A DNA stretch of 6,346 nucleotides. Source: Acidobacteriota bacterium (GTDB lineage: Bacteria; Acidobacteriota; Terriglobia; Terriglobales; Acidobacteriaceae). Below the pieces are notes generated by a model. That model did not search any database and had not been told where the DNA came from. It saw nothing but the letters and a program-made list of their open reading frames with translations. The DNA lies in NCBI GenBank assembly GCA_003225515.1, contig QIAK01000198.1, positions 1 to 6,346 on the forward strand. Direction: 5' to 3'. Each line of letters starts with the position of its first letter. The first letter of the stretch is position 1. The position numbers and the translations under genes were made by a program. Below, in pieces: positions 5,358 through 6,346 of the stretch.

Positions 5358-6346
5358 ATGACTTTCAATATGAATGAAGGCGCTTTGCGGAAGTATGTTT
5401 TATTGGCGCTCGTGACATTGGTTCCAGCGTACCTGATCGCGCAACACAAGAACGCTCCAGCTCCGCATAGCGCTCCGGCGCCGCATGCCAGCGCCCCCGC
5501 CCACGCGTCGGCTCCGAGCCATGCGTCCGCGCCGCAGCACTCCAACGCGCCGCAACATTCCAACGCGCCGCAACATTCGAATACGCAACAGCATTCGAAT
5601 ACGCCCAATTCAGGTCATTCCAATATGGGCAACAGCGGCCACCAGGCGAACAGCAATTTGGGCCACCCGAACTCAACCTCGAATGGACACTCCAATGCGT
5701 CAACAAACGGACGCCCGGGGGCAACAAACAATGGCCGGCCTTCCACGACGACAAATGGCAAGCCGGGCGCGAACAATGGCCGACCTTCCACGACAAATGG
5801 CAAGCCGGGCGCGAACAATGGCCGACCTGGCGCAGGCGGGAATAACAAGACTGCGGGTACGAATGGACATCCGGCGAACATGAATGGCGGTAAGAATGGT
5901 TCGGCAACGGGTGGCAAGCCCGGCAACGGAGGCAACACTCACGCCGGCATGAATCACACTCCCCCGGGGCGGCAGGTTTCATTGAAGGGCGGAGGGTCAG
6001 CGCACATTCGGCCCAACGGGCAGATTCGCTCGGTGAATCGTAACGGCATGCAGATCCAGCACAATCTCCATGGCGGTCGTACGATTGTGGCGAACCGCAA
6101 TGGAGCGCGCGTAGTCACCAATGGCAGGCACGGAGGATATGTGCAGCGTGCCTACGTCACACGCGGAGGCCGTAGCTACTATTCGCGGACGTATTACTAT
6201 CACGGCGAATACCGGACCGGAGTCTATCAGGGCTACTACTACGGCGGGCGTCCCTACTACGGATACTATCCCTCGTACTATTACGGGCCTGCCTATTACG
6301 GCTGGGCGTACAACCCATGGCCCGCGCCGGTTGCCTATGGATGGGG
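5358..6346 (+). CDS. Secreted His/Asn/Gly-rich repeat protein with Tyr-rich tail, 3' end cut by the window
   Basis: An open frame of 329 codons runs from ATG 5358 to the window end without a stop, so the gene is partial. TAGGAG (5344-5349), 8 nt upstream, supports this start. Regions: signal peptide (ALRKYVLLALVTLVPAYLIA, then QH, about residues 9-28) and a Pro/Ala/His segment with eight His spaced exactly six residues (37-79). Next is an Asn/Gly/Lys/Pro low-complexity linker with NNGRPSTTTNGKPGA-type repeats (about 80-200). A module at about 205-264 has Gly turns every 9-10 residues (PNG, RNG, HGG, RNG, HGG), and the tail from 269 has 21 Tyr in 61 residues. Only two Glu, no Asp and no Cys occur, so the protein is strongly basic. 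It resembles secreted repeat proteins I recall from acidobacteria. It is probably exported to the periplasm or surface, perhaps binding metal or polyanions. The function is unknown. Confidence 0.8.
   Translation, partial: MTFNMNEGALRKYVLLALVTLVPAYLIAQHKNAPAPHSAPAPHASAPAHASAPSHASAPQHSNAPQHSNAPQHSNTQQHSNTPNSGHSNMGNSGHQANSNLGHPNSTSNGHSNASTNGRPGATNNGRPSTTTNGKPGANNGRPSTTNGKPGANNGRPGAGGNNKTAGTNGHPANMNGGKNGSATGGKPGNGGNTHAGMNHTPPGRQVSLKGGGSAHIRPNGQIRSVNRNGMQIQHNLHGGRTIVANRNGARVVTNGRHGGYVQRAYVTRGGRSYYSRTYYYHGEYRTGVYQGYYYGGRPYYGYYPSYYYGPAYYGWAYNPWPAPVAYGW
5466..5600 (+). repeat. 18-bp coding repeat giving a histidine hexad array
   Basis: Histidine codons fall at 5466, 5484, 5502, 5520, 5538, 5556, 5574 and 5592, exactly 18 bp apart. 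The last four units (5529-5600) are nearly identical DNA, encoding APQHSN three times then TQQHSN. The earlier units vary around H-A-S-A-P. The His period is kept while other positions drift. Confidence 0.9.
5727..5834 (+). repeat. 45/42-bp coding tandem repeat (NNGRPSTTTNGKPGA type)
   Basis: Copy 1 (5727-5771) encodes 15 residues. Copy 2 (5772-5813) encodes 14, lacking one Thr codon. A partial third copy (5814-5834) reads NNGRPGA. Copies 1 and 2 are almost identical at the DNA level apart from the 3-bp deletion and one C/A change, which indicates recent in-frame expansion. Confidence 0.9.

Noticed and set aside
5243..5982. Long minus-strand and alternate-frame open frames, some Cys- or Arg-rich, opposite the secreted-protein gene
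   Set aside because: They mirror the low-complexity repeats of the plus-strand gene. The plus frame has a Shine-Dalgarno, a signal peptide and coherent modules, whereas these have none.
1..6346. CRISPR array, tRNA/rRNA, IS element, phage or defence system
   Set aside because: No spaced identical repeats, transposase motifs, terminal inverted repeats with target duplications, or RNA gene signatures are visible.

Overview
The window is a stretch of ordinary bacterial chromosome of moderately high GC. It carries seven protein genes and no RNA gene, insertion sequence or CRISPR array that I can see. Several things recall Acidobacteriota (Terriglobia, Koribacter-like): the acetylornithine-type aminotransferase sequence, two small outer-membrane barrels with AQAQ-type signal peptides, and a His/Asn/Gly-rich then Tyr-rich secreted protein. 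Frequent TTG starts behind strong Shine-Dalgarno sites and hairpin-rich intergenic DNA fit the same picture. This assignment comes from memory of such genomes and not from a search.

Layout. Bases 1-1137 hold the 3' part of an argD-like class III aminotransferase; its N-terminus lies outside the window. A 281-bp spacer follows with three distinct hairpin-forming elements, one of them a textbook intrinsic terminator facing the minus strand. Then come an alpha/beta hydrolase (1419-2315, plus) and a DedA/VTT membrane protein (2391-2993, plus), separated by 75 bp that contain a perfect 19-bp tandem duplication. The DedA gene converges on two tandem paralogous outer-membrane beta-barrel genes on the minus strand (3067-3678 and 3828-4421). 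Upstream of them on the same strand lies a DoxX-family membrane protein (4643-5074). A 283-bp divergent region separates DoxX from a plus-strand secreted low-complexity protein that starts at 5358 and runs off the window end.

The genes do not form one evident pathway. The recurring theme from 2391 onward is the cell envelope: an inner-membrane DedA protein, a DoxX protein, two outer-membrane barrels and an exported repetitive protein. The three minus-strand genes share one translation-start design: a TTG codon exactly 6 nt after a G-rich Shine-Dalgarno element. The longest in-frame ATG starts would add implausible N-terminal extensions to the two barrels.

The most interesting item is the last gene. 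It has a signal peptide, eight histidines at an exact six-residue period, Asn/Gly/Pro/Lys repeats, a module with a Gly-containing turn every 9-10 residues, and a Tyr-rich tail. Only two acidic residues and no cysteine occur in 329 visible residues. I do not see convincing evidence of a new multi-gene system.
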